Shown in pieces: positions 42,835-54,252 of a stretch of 64,000 nucleotides of DNA. Below the pieces are notes generated by a model. That model was not told the DNA's origin. It did no database searches and worked only from the letters and a program-made list of their open reading frames with translations. The DNA is taken from contig JAJQJQ010000003.1 in the NCBI GenBank assembly GCA_028622995.1, positions 6,882,001-6,946,000 on the forward strand, in the 5' to 3' direction. The translations under genes were made by a program, and so were the position numbers. Position 1 is the first letter of the stretch, and every line of letters starts with the position of its first letter. Source of the DNA: Panagrolaimus kolymaensis. Its lineage: Eukaryota > Nematoda > Chromadorea > Rhabditida > Panagrolaimidae.

Positions 42835-45398
42835 ATGACGACTTCTGAAACCGGTGAATATTATTCTTTAATGCCAACTAAATTTCCTGAGCTTTGTACA
42901 ACAAGTTTATCACCAGAACAAAATCAAACTTTTGCGACTATAGAATATTTATATCGAAATGGAATAATATCAACATGGCCTAATTTCACTAATTGTTTAC
43001 CCCAATGTGGGATATGCACTTCATTTGCCACCGATCACACCTATATGATTTATAATCTTATTGTCATAGGTTTATTATTACCTTTTATATCCTTTTGTGG
43101 ATTAATTGGAAATAGTTTATCTGCATTTATTTATAGTCGGTCAAGTAAGTTTTGATTTCGTAAAATTAAATGTACAATGGTGAACAATGTTTTCATCGCA
43201 AATTTTCCTCATTTTTTCCTCATTTTTACTCATTTTTCCTCATTTACAATCTCATATATTTTGCCAAAGTCTCTTTGATTCGAATTTTTGAAGGCTTTCG
43301 AAAAGTTTTGAAAAATTCGAATCAAAGAGACTTTGACAAAATATGTGAGATTGTAAATGAGGAATAAAAGAGAAGAGAATGAGGAAAAAATGAGGAAAAT
43401 TTGAGATGAAAACATTGTTCACCATTGTAAAGAAAATTCTATGAACTTTTAAAGATTTAAATAAAAAGTCTCTTTTTTTTCTAATAGTAATGTTTGTATT
43501 TTCCACCAAAAAACTCGAGTTACTTTAAAAAAAGCAGATACTCAAAAATTTTGATATTTTTTCGACGAAGAATAAAGTTTGGAAATTTAGTTTTAATTAA
43601 TATTAAAAACTAATATATAAACACGACAAAAACGTTTTCTTTTTGGATCTTTTATTAGTTTTGTATAATAATAATAATGGCCAAACTTTAAGAAATTGAA
43701 TGAACAACGTTTTGATATTTGTTTTTAATTCTTGCAAAAAGTTAATTCTTTGGTACAACTCATCTTTTTTTTCCTTTCAAAATGTTGCTGTTTTCATAAC
43801 TTTACAAAATTCTAAGATTCAAACTTTTGAAATAACTTTAATATGCGTTTTTTATTTACATATACTTTTTCTTCTGCAACCCTTAAAACAAACTTGTCCC
43901 TTCCGTTTTCTTATTTTTTCTGACGTCGCAGAAGCCGAAGAAAAAAAATGTTGTCCTAAAAATAAATCAAAAAATAAAATACATGTTTTTGAATCAATTT
44001 TCAAAAGATTAAAGTTCATCACCTTTTTTCAGCAATGCGTTCATCAACAAATTTATATCTTTGTTGTTTGGCATGTAGCGATATCGCTGTAATATGTACA
44101 GCATTAATATTATTTTTTGTTGATTCCATTCGTCGATATTCTTTACAATTGTCAATTATTTACGGTGTATTTGCTTCAGTTGCTTATCCTGCGGGTTTAA
44201 TAGCACAAACATGCTCGGTTTATTTTACCCTTGCTGCAGCCATTGATTGCTTTATACAGGTAAATTAATTATTTCCTATTTTAAAATATTATATTTAATA
44301 ATAATTATTATTTTTTTAGGTGTGTTTACCAGAAAAATGTAAACGTTTCTTTAGTCGGGTTGGATGTTTTCAATGTATTTCGGCATTTGTAATAATTTTT
44401 TCAATATCATATAATGTTCCAAGATTTTTTGAAAATATTGCATTTGAATGTTGGCATAGCCGATTTGAAAGTAATTCCATGGAAGTTTGTCCTACACCTT
44501 TGAGATATAATGACACGTTAGCTTTTTACTTTTACTTTGAAAAAGTTTGCATATTTCTAAATGCTTTTAATTTTCAGATATTTATATGTTTATTTTTATG
44601 TTATGTATACTTTATTTCTTGCGGTTGGACCTTTAGTGGTTCTAATAATGTTGAATACTTGTATTATTTTTGCTTCAGTTATTTTAAAGAGAGGAAAAAC
44701 AGAGGATAATATATCATTGGTAAGATTACTGTAGACAAAGATTAACTTTATCTTAAAATAATTTTTAGATATTAGTGGTACTCCTTTTCATTGCTTGCAA
44801 TACCGTAGCATTGTTGTTAAATATTTTTGAAGAAAGTCTTGAACAAAATCTTCAATGGCGTTTTAATTATTTGGTGGATGTATCCAATCTTTTGGTGGTA
44901 TTTAATTCAAGCTTTAATATTGTTATTTATTATATTTTTTCTAAACCTTATCGCCACGCATTCCAACATTATTTTTGTCCATGCAAAAATGTATCTTCCC
45001 GTAAAACTCATAATCACACTTCTGCGAAAGCTTTATTAGTGAAAAATAGTGGAGAAAATGGTCATTTTACTAATAATAGCACCGTAGTTCTGACCACGAC
45101 TGCTTTATGTAGCAGTAATGTGGATTCTCAACAGCCACCACGACAACAAAATTCAATGGAAGATAATTATGGCTGTTGTGATTTGGTTGAATCAGAAAGT
45201 TATGATCAACAACAACCTTCTTCTTCGCCTCCTTGTATAGAATGTAATCGATATGCAAATAATTCGTCACCCCCGTCGCCTATCAACAATCATCATAATT
45301 TAAAAACTTTTTCTCTTTCCCCTCCTCAACAACACCAAATTCAGCATAATTCGGTTTCAAGAATATATGGTCTTTCACGAACAGAAGTGCTAATTTAA
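42835..45398 (+). CDS. FMRFamide-receptor-like neuropeptide GPCR
   Basis: Five exons (42835-43144, 44033-44259, 44320-44516, 44578-44719, 44769-45398) encode 501 residues. The seven-pass layout is visible: NxT glycosylation sites and four Cys in the N-terminus, TM1 with GLIGNSLSAF, TM2 LYLCCLACSDIAV, TM3 with AQTCSVYFTLAAAIDCF, then SYNVPRFFENIAFECW, TM5 LAVGPLVVLIMLNTCIIFA, TM6 VVLLFIACNTVALLLNIFEE and TM7 NLLVVFNSSFNIVIYYIFSKPYRHAF. The MAQT/PRFxE and NSSFN-IY-F elements match insect FMRFamide receptors and nematode FRPR-type receptors. The TM3 'E/DRY' switch is replaced by DCF, so the key Arg is missing. A long Gln/Asn/Ser tail with Cys pairs follows. Intron 1 carries a hairpin transposon. 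Confidence 0.88.
43175..43427. mobile_element. Hairpin (foldback) MITE with TA target sites
   Basis: The two arms are inverted copies along nearly their full length, meeting around 43300 (CGAATTTTTGAAGG...). The ends read CAATGGTGAACAATG and its reverse complement, and both outer flanks are TA, as for Tc1/mariner-type insertions. There is no transposase, so it is non-autonomous. It lies in intron 1 of the GPCR gene. Arms differ by a few substitutions, so it is older than the two large elements. Confidence 0.85.
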
Positions 45399-47674
45399 GC
45401 CCACATTTTTTTTGTTATCTAAATTTCATTAAAGTCTTTAAAACGGGGGCGAAAAAAATAAAAGAAAAATGAAAATGTGTTCGTTTTTTCTGTTTTTGTT
45501 GTATTTTATTTTTTATTTTTTCATTCATTCAGAAAAGTTTTGAAGAGATGAATGAAATCATTTTTAACCCAAATGGCACGTTTCTCGAATAAATAAAAAA
45601 TAAATAAAATAAATGAATGTTTTGTGATATATATCCATTAAAAAAAATAAAATAAACCAATTGAAAAAGCATTTTTACTACTATGATGTTTTTATGTTTG
45701 GAATGGAGAAGAAAAAAATTTAACCTAAAAAACCCAAAATATCCTTATTCAGCAAAAAGATAAATTAACGGCTTTTTCTTCTGAATGAAAGGAAGAAGTT
45801 TTGCAAACACAACCCCACATAAATTGGCGTTTCCAAAACACAAAACAAAAATAAACACAATTTCTGAATGAAATTTATTTTTATTTATCTTTTTTTTGTG
45901 GCCATTGAGCCCTCTAAAGTTTTTTTAACGACTTCCAAGTTTTTTCTTGTAGTCTAACAACATTCATTCTTCGACGAATTTAAAGTATTATAGATTCATT
46001 CATTCAGCAAATAAATAAACATTCGAATAAAAAATAAATAAATAAAATTTTAATTATAGCATCACAAATTTTGTGAAAAAAATATTGAAATAATTTTAAA
46101 TAAATATTTGTTGGATTTATTTCGAAGTATTACTTTGAAAATAGGTAATCTTATCTTTATCTTGCCAAAAAAAATATATATTGAGAGCATCCATCCTCAA
46201 AGAAGCAGCAATAAATAAAAATGAGGTTATGACCTGGTGCTCGGCGAAAAGAAAAAAAAGAAAGGTAAAAAATAGGGTTTTATCTTTTCTTCTTTGTTTG
46301 ATGGACCTGATGTTACTACCACCTCTTCAAATTCAAGGGAAAAGTTTTGATTTCCGATAACTGATAATTTTTTTTGATTTTTTGCTTTCTGCGGCATGCA
46401 GGAGGATGGTTTTTGATTTGATTTTCCTCAGGTATGAATGAGGCGAAGAAACGTCACAAATCTTCTTTTTTTAATTTGATTGGACACCTTAGTCTCAGCA
46501 TGGTCATTCTCGCGCCGCCTTATGCCATGCAGAAAAAAAAATACAGCTTCAAGGTCTTGCGGAGGAATGAATAACTTTGAACCTAATTTTAGCAAAAGTC
46601 TATATCAACCATTTAAATGAACTTTTTTTACCAAGAACTTTTAAAAAATATTTGTTTTAATAATTTTTGATGCTTTTATTATTTTTGTTATTTTTTTAAA
46701 GCCCTTAATTACGCCCTTGAGGATACATTACCATATCGTACGCGCTGCTCTGGTGCAATTTCTTACGCTTCTAAGTAAAAGGTAGACGATGTTTCAAAGG
46801 TTAGAAAATAAACTTTTTATTTTAACAACATAATTTTAATTTTTATGAATATTTGGACTTAAAAGTTATATTTTATATCCTATATCCTTAAATGGTTTAA
46901 TAGAAGAAGGTGGACAAAGTTAATTTAGTGATATTTGCTTACTTCTTCTGTCACTATAAAATTTTATGCTAAAGTCAAAATTTTATGAAGCCAATTTTTG
47001 ACTTTTGACTCCAAAAAAATAGACTTTGGAGTAAATAAATAAATAACATGTGGGAGTGTAAAACTATTATTATAGCTTAATCCAATAGCAGCGGGTGCAG
47101 TGGTGTGGATGTTTTGCAAAAAAGGTGATAACTTACTCTTGCCAAAATGCGAAGAATATACTATATATTTATTTTTATTTTTTTATTTATACATATATTA
47201 AGCTTTTGCAAGAATTAGAATTTTTTTCTACTATTTATAACCAATGGTTTAACTTTATTAAATTTTGGCTAATTTTCTTTTCCTGGTTACAGGTATTTCA
47301 CAAAAATGGTTTTATTCAAATTAAGGGCTAAAATAACTTAAAAAACAAACTTTTTGGGATTCATTCAAGAGATATCGGCATTTAAATATATTGTTTTTAC
47401 TGTTAATAAGAACTATTAAAAATATATTTTAAAAAATGTTATCTTTGCTTTGACGCCGGAGTTGGTTAGACCAATCAAAACTTACAAGAAACCATTTTCG
47501 TTATATTTGATGCAAATATTTACATGGTTTTTATAGATGTAAATAAATTCTTTTCATATTATTTTAACAAAACTTTCGCTTTTAAAAATGAAGTTAAAAG
47601 TTGAGAGGAACTTTTATCATCATCTAAAGAAATAAAGAGAGGTATGATAGAGCTTTTATTTTTTTTATCATGAA
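45399..47674. other. 2.3-kb intergenic region between the GPCR gene and the piggyBac element
   Basis: AT-rich 3' flank with repeated AATAAA signals near 45590-45620 and no supportable coding or RNA gene. Confidence 0.45.
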
Positions 47675-47678
47675 TTAA

Positions 47679-48218
47679 CACTCGGACGGCGGATTGGTAC
47701 AAACGGTGCAGATTGTAGCCCTGGATTTGGGGAATTTATTCCTCAGCGCAGATTTCAGAAATCGATGTTCTGGAAAAAGTTGTCCCAGCGCGAATGTTCA
47801 GAATGCATTTTTATCTTCTATAGCGGCATATAGCTATTTTTTTATTGACAAAAAATATAAATGTTTTTTGCATTCATAAGCTGAGAATCTCTAGTTTATT
47901 ATGTACTCAAAATATAATTAAAAATTTGAACTTAAAAAAATAATTTCCTTTATCAAACAATAATGGTCCCGAAACGAAATTTTTTAACGTATGCAAATTT
48001 TTCTGGACATCTCGATCGAAGAATTTTTCATAGAGGCCATATTAATCACCAGAATCTCTAGTATTTTTGGGTATATAATGTTCGTTGGGTAAGCAATCAA
48101 AAGTCCTCTATTTCATAGCAAAATGTATGCGGCATGCTTTTGCGATTATGGTAATTTATCGTTTTTTTCAAAAGTTTTTATTTATATTTTATTTTTATAC
48201 ATTGTAAAAACATTTTTT
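47679..48218 (+). repeat. piggyBac left terminal inverted repeat, 540 bp
   Basis: Reverse complement of 50686-51225 with no mismatch seen in a line-by-line comparison. It contains a 12-bp direct repeat AGAATCTCTAGT at 47884-47895 and 48051-48062, a candidate transposase-binding site. Confidence 0.95.
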
Positions 48219-48230
48219 AAATTATATTTA

Positions 48231-50444
48231 TTACAATCTACCCGAAATAACACCTGGATTATTAAAACAAGCTTCACAAAATTTTGGATTCTTTTTCGAT
48301 TGATGTTTAGAGCAAATTACTCCAAGACAAAGTTGGCAGTGATAATTACTTTTGATTGTACAATATTTACAAGTTCCTCCTTTTAGATCCCTTGCTGAAC
48401 TTCTTGTTTGTCGTTGATCAAGAGGAATTGGTTGAACATTTTCCATCGCCGAAGATTTCCCATGGCAATTGACACAGATTGTAATCAAATGTTCATTACA
48501 AATAGGGGCGTTGCATACTTCACAATTGTTATAATCTCGACCTATTTTTGTACAAACTTTACATCTATTTTGAGTCGATTTTTGGTGTCCAAGAACTTTT
48601 TGTCGAATACTAAAACGAGAAAATTAATTTCTAAATCAAAATCAAATAATAATTTACTCTTCTTGTAATCCTTCAATAGTTTCATATTTTTTTGTCAACC
48701 AGAAATTTCCAGATTCTTTGATTTCTTTTTGATCTTTCATAAGTTGATCAGATAAGTTGTTCAAAAACTCTCTGCGGTTTGCACTATTGTTAAAAAGGAC
48801 TGATGCATTTAGAGCTGCAGTATCAATGGTATGCATGAAAACTCGCACAGGCCACCGATTGACTGGAGGAGAAAAAGAATAATTGACAACCATTTCATCA
48901 TGCATATCAACTCCACATTTCATTTTATTGTACTCGTGAATAATAAGGGGTTTTTCATTGCGGGCTTTTTGAATCGAATGATGTTTCGTTGAATACAAAA
49001 AAACTTGTTTAGTTGCTTTAGATTGGAAGCTAAGTAAAGTTTCTTTTTCTCGAAAGACATATTTAACATCCGAAACCTACAAAATATGGTTTATTTATGA
49101 ATTTATAAAAAGTAAGGTAAACATACTTCAGATTTTTCTCTTACAAAATCATCTGGAATGCCATGACGATTTTTGCGAACTGTCCCTAAGAGATGAGTTT
49201 TAGAGTTCCATAAAATATTTCCTAATTGAGGTGATGTAAAAAAATTATCGGTGACAATTGTTCTTCCAGTGGATAAATAATTGGATGCTAATTTGAGAAC
49301 AATCTAAAAGATTTGTTTTTTATATTTAGAAAGAAATAATTTTTACTTACTCCTTCTCCAAAAGGGCCATCAATTCCATGGTTATTTTTACCCAGATAAA
49401 CTTCGCTCTTACACAAAAACTTTGTTTTTGGGTCGACTATGTTGAAAATCTTGATACCATATTTTGCTGCTTTTGATGGGATAAACATTCGAAAATTACA
49501 TCTTCCGCGGAAATGAACCAAAGTTTCATCGACTGTCAAATACTCTCCTGGTTTGTAATATTCTTCGAGATTTCTATTGAAAATGTCATAAACAGCACGG
49601 AGGTGAACAAATTTATCTTCATAACTCCCATCATCATTTTTCTTTCGGTCGGGTTTGAAGTCAAAACGTAGGCATCTCATCAAAAATTTATATCTATCCT
49701 TCGAAAAAACTAAGTGGGCATCTGAAAACTCTAATTTATTACAAAAAAAAATGCGAATACCCTTACCAAGAGAAGAAGATTTTTTTGTTGAAAAAATTTC
49801 ATCAACGGAAGAATTATTATAATTCATAATTCCTAGTTTCAACCACAAGCCAATAAGAGCACGAATTTCTGTTGGATTTGTATTTTTTACATCATGGGTG
49901 TTTTTACTTTCTCTTTTGAATTTACGTGCAATTTTTTGTAAACCGAAATTTGTTCCTTGAACAATTCTAAAGATAACAAGGGAGGTGAAAAATTTCAATT
50001 AAAAAATTGCTTACAAATTAATTATCCCATCAGAAATCATTGCATCAAAAGCGTCCTTTTCTGAAGCAAAGGTACTTGATGATTCGGGAATTTCAAAAGT
50101 AAAATCATTTTCCACTTGTTCAGGATGCTGAATAGTCCAAGAATTATTATAGTTTCTTTTTCGGGCTGGAACAATGTTTGTTGTTTGAAGAAAACGACGA
50201 TTGTCTTCCTCATTAAATTCATTAGCGATAAATTCTTCGTCTTCTTGTTCCTCAACATAATCTTCATCATCAGAAGTATCAAAATCTTTCTACATAATAA
50301 AAGTTTTCAAAAACAAAAGAAAAAAAATAAACAAAAAAATACCTCGCTATCATATTCAGGACGAATTCTAGAAGCAGAAGGTTCAAAAGGGTTTTCTTCT
50401 TCATCACTTTGACGACTTGAATCAAAACCTCTTTTTTCAGTCAT
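48231..50444 (-). CDS. piggyBac transposase, intact, with two C-terminal Cys-rich domains
   Basis: DDD transposase that cuts and pastes the element at TTAA. Six exons (50444-50343, 50289-50015, 49966-49351, 49303-49127, 49076-48658, 48609-48231) encode 655 residues. The acidic N-terminus is followed by the catalytic core with Asp272 (TVDETLVHFRGR), Asp350 (TDNFFTS) and Asp447/Asp450 (KCGVDMHDEM), then NRWPVRVFMHTID. These sit at almost the same positions as in the cabbage-looper enzyme. The C-terminus has two tandem zinc-binding cross-brace modules: CKVCTKIG...CEVCNAPICNEH...CVNC and CKYC...CQLCLGVICSKH...CEAC. Most piggyBac proteins have one. No disabling change was seen. Confidence 0.95.
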
Positions 50445-50685
50445 AGTTAAAATAAAAAATGCGAAGCAAAATCAAAGCAAAATCTGAATAAAGAATGAAT
50501 ATGAAAAAAGGAAATGAATTGAGAAAATTTTTTGAATCTAAAAAATTCATTGCCCTTTGAAAAAAGTGTGAATGACAACAATTGCGCCTTCAAAACCTTT
50601 TTGAAGAAGAAAAGAATAACCTTTGGCGCAGTAAAAGATTCGACCTTATTAATAATAATAATAATAGATGATAAAAATGCAATGA

Positions 50686-51225
50686 AAAAAATGTTTTTAC
50701 AATGTATAAAAATAAAATATAAATAAAAACTTTTGAAAAAAACGATAAATTACCATAATCGCAAAAGCATGCCGCATACATTTTGCTATGAAATAGAGGA
50801 CTTTTGATTGCTTACCCAACGAACATTATATACCCAAAAATACTAGAGATTCTGGTGATTAATATGGCCTCTATGAAAAATTCTTCGATCGAGATGTCCA
50901 GAAAAATTTGCATACGTTAAAAAATTTCGTTTCGGGACCATTATTGTTTGATAAAGGAAATTATTTTTTTAAGTTCAAATTTTTAATTATATTTTGAGTA
51001 CATAATAAACTAGAGATTCTCAGCTTATGAATGCAAAAAACATTTATATTTTTTGTCAATAAAAAAATAGCTATATGCCGCTATAGAAGATAAAAATGCA
51101 TTCTGAACATTCGCGCTGGGACAACTTTTTCCAGAACATCGATTTCTGAAATCTGCGCTGAGGAATAAATTCCCCAAATCCAGGGCTACAATCTGCACCG
51201 TTTGTACCAATCCGCCGTCCGAGTG
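50686..51225 (-). repeat. piggyBac right terminal inverted repeat, 540 bp
   Basis: Inverted copy of 47679-48218, identical by eye, ending at the TTAA at 51226-51229. Confidence 0.95.
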
Positions 51226-51229
51226 TTAA

Positions 51230-52862
51230 CGCGTTTTTTTTTTAAAAGAGTATTTCGACAAACTTATTTTTAAAGGGTATTGGGGAAACAATAAAACCAA
51301 ACTATATAAATCTTTAGAGAGAAAAAAAACTTTAATTATTTTACAGTAATCTTTACTTCTATTCTGGGGCACTCGTAAAAAATAAAAAGCAACGAAGAAA
51401 TAAATATTTTAAAATGGGCGAAAATGAACAATTGAGCTTTCCTTCATTAGCAGAATATGGTCTAGATAGTAATTCTTGGACTATACAACTCAAGGGGCTC
51501 AGGGAGAATTAAAGCACAATTTTTTAACAAGGTTGTTAGTGGGTTGTAAAATAATAAAAATTAACCACCTCCAATTTTCATTTATTTATTTTAATTTTAT
51601 TTTTATTTTCTACTTCCTCTGCTTTAATTAATTGCAAAAACATGATATAATAATTTTAGTTTGCCTCCTAATAATTTTTTTACAGTTGGGTAGCCTTTTT
51701 TAAAAGTAATTAAAAATTTGTTAAAAAATTATTATTATCATTAAAAATTATAAGGGGCGGAAATCAACTAACTGCAAAAAAATGATGGAGCAAAGTTTTA
51801 TTTTGCACCATAAAATTAAAAATAACTAATTTGTTTTTCATTTTAATGTAAATTCAAAAAGTAATTAGAATATTTGCAACAACAATTTTTTTACTGTAAT
51901 CTTTAAATTATTTTTTAATTGTAAAAATATTTTTTCATTTTTGTTTTGGTTTTTTTGAGCCCCATTATTCTTATGAGTTGGTTGGATATTTATGTTTTGA
52001 TATTATTTAAAAAAGAAAACTATAATATTTGTCAAAATCGCTCAACGGCAATAGTATATAATTAAAAAAATATCTGTTTTTCGGGTGCATTTTTTATAAC
52101 GCGCTTTTTTGTTGTTGCATAATATTTTTTGAATGACAATTTTTTGTTCAGAAGTGCATAAGTTTAAGTTTAATAATATTATACTACTTTCAAAAATCAG
52201 TATATAATTATTAAAATTATTTTTTGTTGCTAATCTTATTTATTTTTTATTTTTTTAAGGACCTTACATGTCAAAAACCAAAGCTACATTTTAAATTGAT
52301 GCCATTTTTCGAATGTTTTACTTTACTTATTTTTTCTTAATAATTTTATGTTAACTTTTATTCGATTATTAACCCGACAAAAAAAAATTAAAACCTTTTT
52401 TAGTGTCATTAAAAATCTGAGCCTCGAAAGAGAAAATCATTCACAACCCTTTTTTGGATTTTTTAAATTCGTCGCCACCCCTCTTTTTTTCTTTCTGGAT
52501 AAAAAGATAGTATCTCTTTTTTTTATTGTTTGTAATAAAAATCCTGCTTGAACCCGCCTTTTTTTTCTTTCTGGAGGCGTAAATTTGGTTGGTTTGGTTA
52601 GTTTTGGTTTTTTGGTGAGCTTAAAAAAGGAAAGCTGATTTTTAAAGTTTCGCCCATTCTTAATTTATATTTAAACTCATTGGAATTTGGGCCCATCAGT
52701 GTAGTTTGCTTCTTCTTCCTTTGATAAGAAAAGTAAAATATTTCTACATAACTTAAGCGAGTTTCCTTCGCGCTTCGTTAAGAATTAACCCGTGATAAGA
52801 TAGAAAGCTAGATTCTTATTAAAACTCTTTTCTTTTTGCAGACTCTAAATAAAATTAAAATT
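51230..52862. other. Intergenic region with one small possible open frame
   Basis: AT-rich spacer between the piggyBac element and the secreted-protein gene, ending in a TTTTTGCAG acceptor at about 52841. A 32-codon frame at 51414-51512 (MGENEQLSFPSLAEYGLDSN...) has coding-like composition but no recognised relatives; it may be a remnant exon or chance. Confidence 0.4.
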
Positions 52863-53640
52863 ATGTCAAAGTTCACATTTTCCAATTTTATGGCTTTTTT
52901 AATATTTTTTGCTTTGAATAATTTGATATACTGTATGCTGCCAAGTGATTATTGTCGATTTGATGAAACTTTAAAAGAAAAATTACGGAATGTTCAATGT
53001 GATAATAAAGATTGGGATGAATGTGCAACAAAAATAAGAAAATTAGCTCAAGATTCTCAAACCGGTGCATGGGGAGTTGTGGTAGTTGGAAATAAAGATG
53101 ATATAATGAATGAAAAAATTGAATGGCATATTTCTTCAATAAATCCTGAACCTAGCAGATGTCGTCTGCTTATTAATGATACAGTACTAATTGAACTTTT
53201 TCGAACTGGTTATCGAACAAAGGATATTAAAAATGATCAGGTATGCAAAATATTTTAAATCTTAGCAACTAAAAATTTAATAAAATTTTATTTTTTTAGC
53301 GACAATGGATTTGGAACGAAGCTAAAGCACCCAATACTCGAGTCACTACTGTAGTAGATATTTGTCCACATTCATCTTTACGAGAAATTGTTGCCTCTTT
53401 TTCTGTAAAGCAAGACGATGAAGTCGTAGTAACTGGAAATTCTCAAAAGTAGGTCATTCAAAAAAGATAAGAGATTTGAACTTAAATTAATTGTTTTCAT
53501 TTTTTTTATAGAGCTCGACTTGGAATTAAATCCATGCTTCATGCAGCAACAAAAGGGCTTGCAAGCGTATTTTTTGAAGAAACCGGTCATCATTGGAATG
53601 TATTTATTACTAAAAATGAACCGGATTCTTCTCCTGTAAA

Positions 53641-54094
53641 CAACCCTGTAAGCCAACCGTCATTTTCGACGGTTACCACCGTCTTTTGACGGTTTTGACC
53701 GTCAATTTTTTTTTTCCAAAAACTCAAGATTATTGATAAATAAGCTATGGAGATTATTGCTGCTCTATTTTTTATAGTTGAAACCTATTTCAGAGCCTGA
53801 CGGTCTCCACCGTCAACTGACGGTCGCCACCGTCAAGAGACGGTTGAAACCGACGATGCGCATTTTAGTTATGAATTTTTTTTTAAGGTTTCAAAATGAT
53901 TTTTAACATTGAAAAAATATTATAAAAGCTAATTTCAAGCAATGATTAACGAGTTTTTTCCAATTCAATTCATTATTAATATCAAAAATGCACAAAAAAT
54001 GTGAAATACATGTAAATTTTTTTTCTGTTTTTGTTTATTATTTTATTTTTATTTTTTTAATGCAAGATTATTTTGAACATATAAAAATGAAATA
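53641..54094 (+). repeat. hAT left terminal inverted repeat, 454 bp, with phased GACGG/CCGTC arrays
   Basis: Inverted copy of 57197-57650 with no difference seen. It holds two arrays of alternating CCGTC and GACGG: near 53657, 53668, 53679, 53688 and 53699, and near 53799, 53810, 53819, 53830 and 53839. Steps of 9-11 bp put them on one face of the helix. Confidence 0.93.
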
Positions 54095-54252
54095 CAAATA
54101 TATATTATTTTTAGATTATAATATTGTTTTACCATCATTAAAAAACAAAAAATTGTTATTATAAATATGTATGTATGAGAAATATTTAAAAAATTTAAGA
54201 GTTTGGAGAAAGTTTAACTTAAAAAACCATTAGAAAATAATTATAACAATGT

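Larger units (their letters stand above)
47675..51229. mobile_element. Complete piggyBac transposon (TTAA-flanked)
   Basis: The element (47679-51225, 3547 bp) is bounded on both sides by TTAA (47675-47678 and 51226-51229), the piggyBac target site. The ends begin CACTCGGACGG and its complement. The 540-bp terminal inverted repeats read identical over their full length. The intact transposase lies between them on the minus strand and its stop is 13 bp inside the left repeat boundary. All features of a recently active autonomous copy are present. Confidence 0.97.

Noticed and set aside
43170..43509. Overlapping frames on both strands with near-identical translations
   Set aside because: They are the two arms of the palindromic MITE, not proteins.
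46720..46790. More GC-balanced stretch that might hold a small structured RNA
   Set aside because: I could not find tRNA A/B boxes, an Sm site or a convincing fold.
47694..47879. Open frame in the piggyBac left arm, repeated exactly on the other strand at 51025-51210
   Set aside because: It lies wholly inside the terminal inverted repeats and is duplicated with them; no start context, splice sites or domain. Best explained as repeat DNA.
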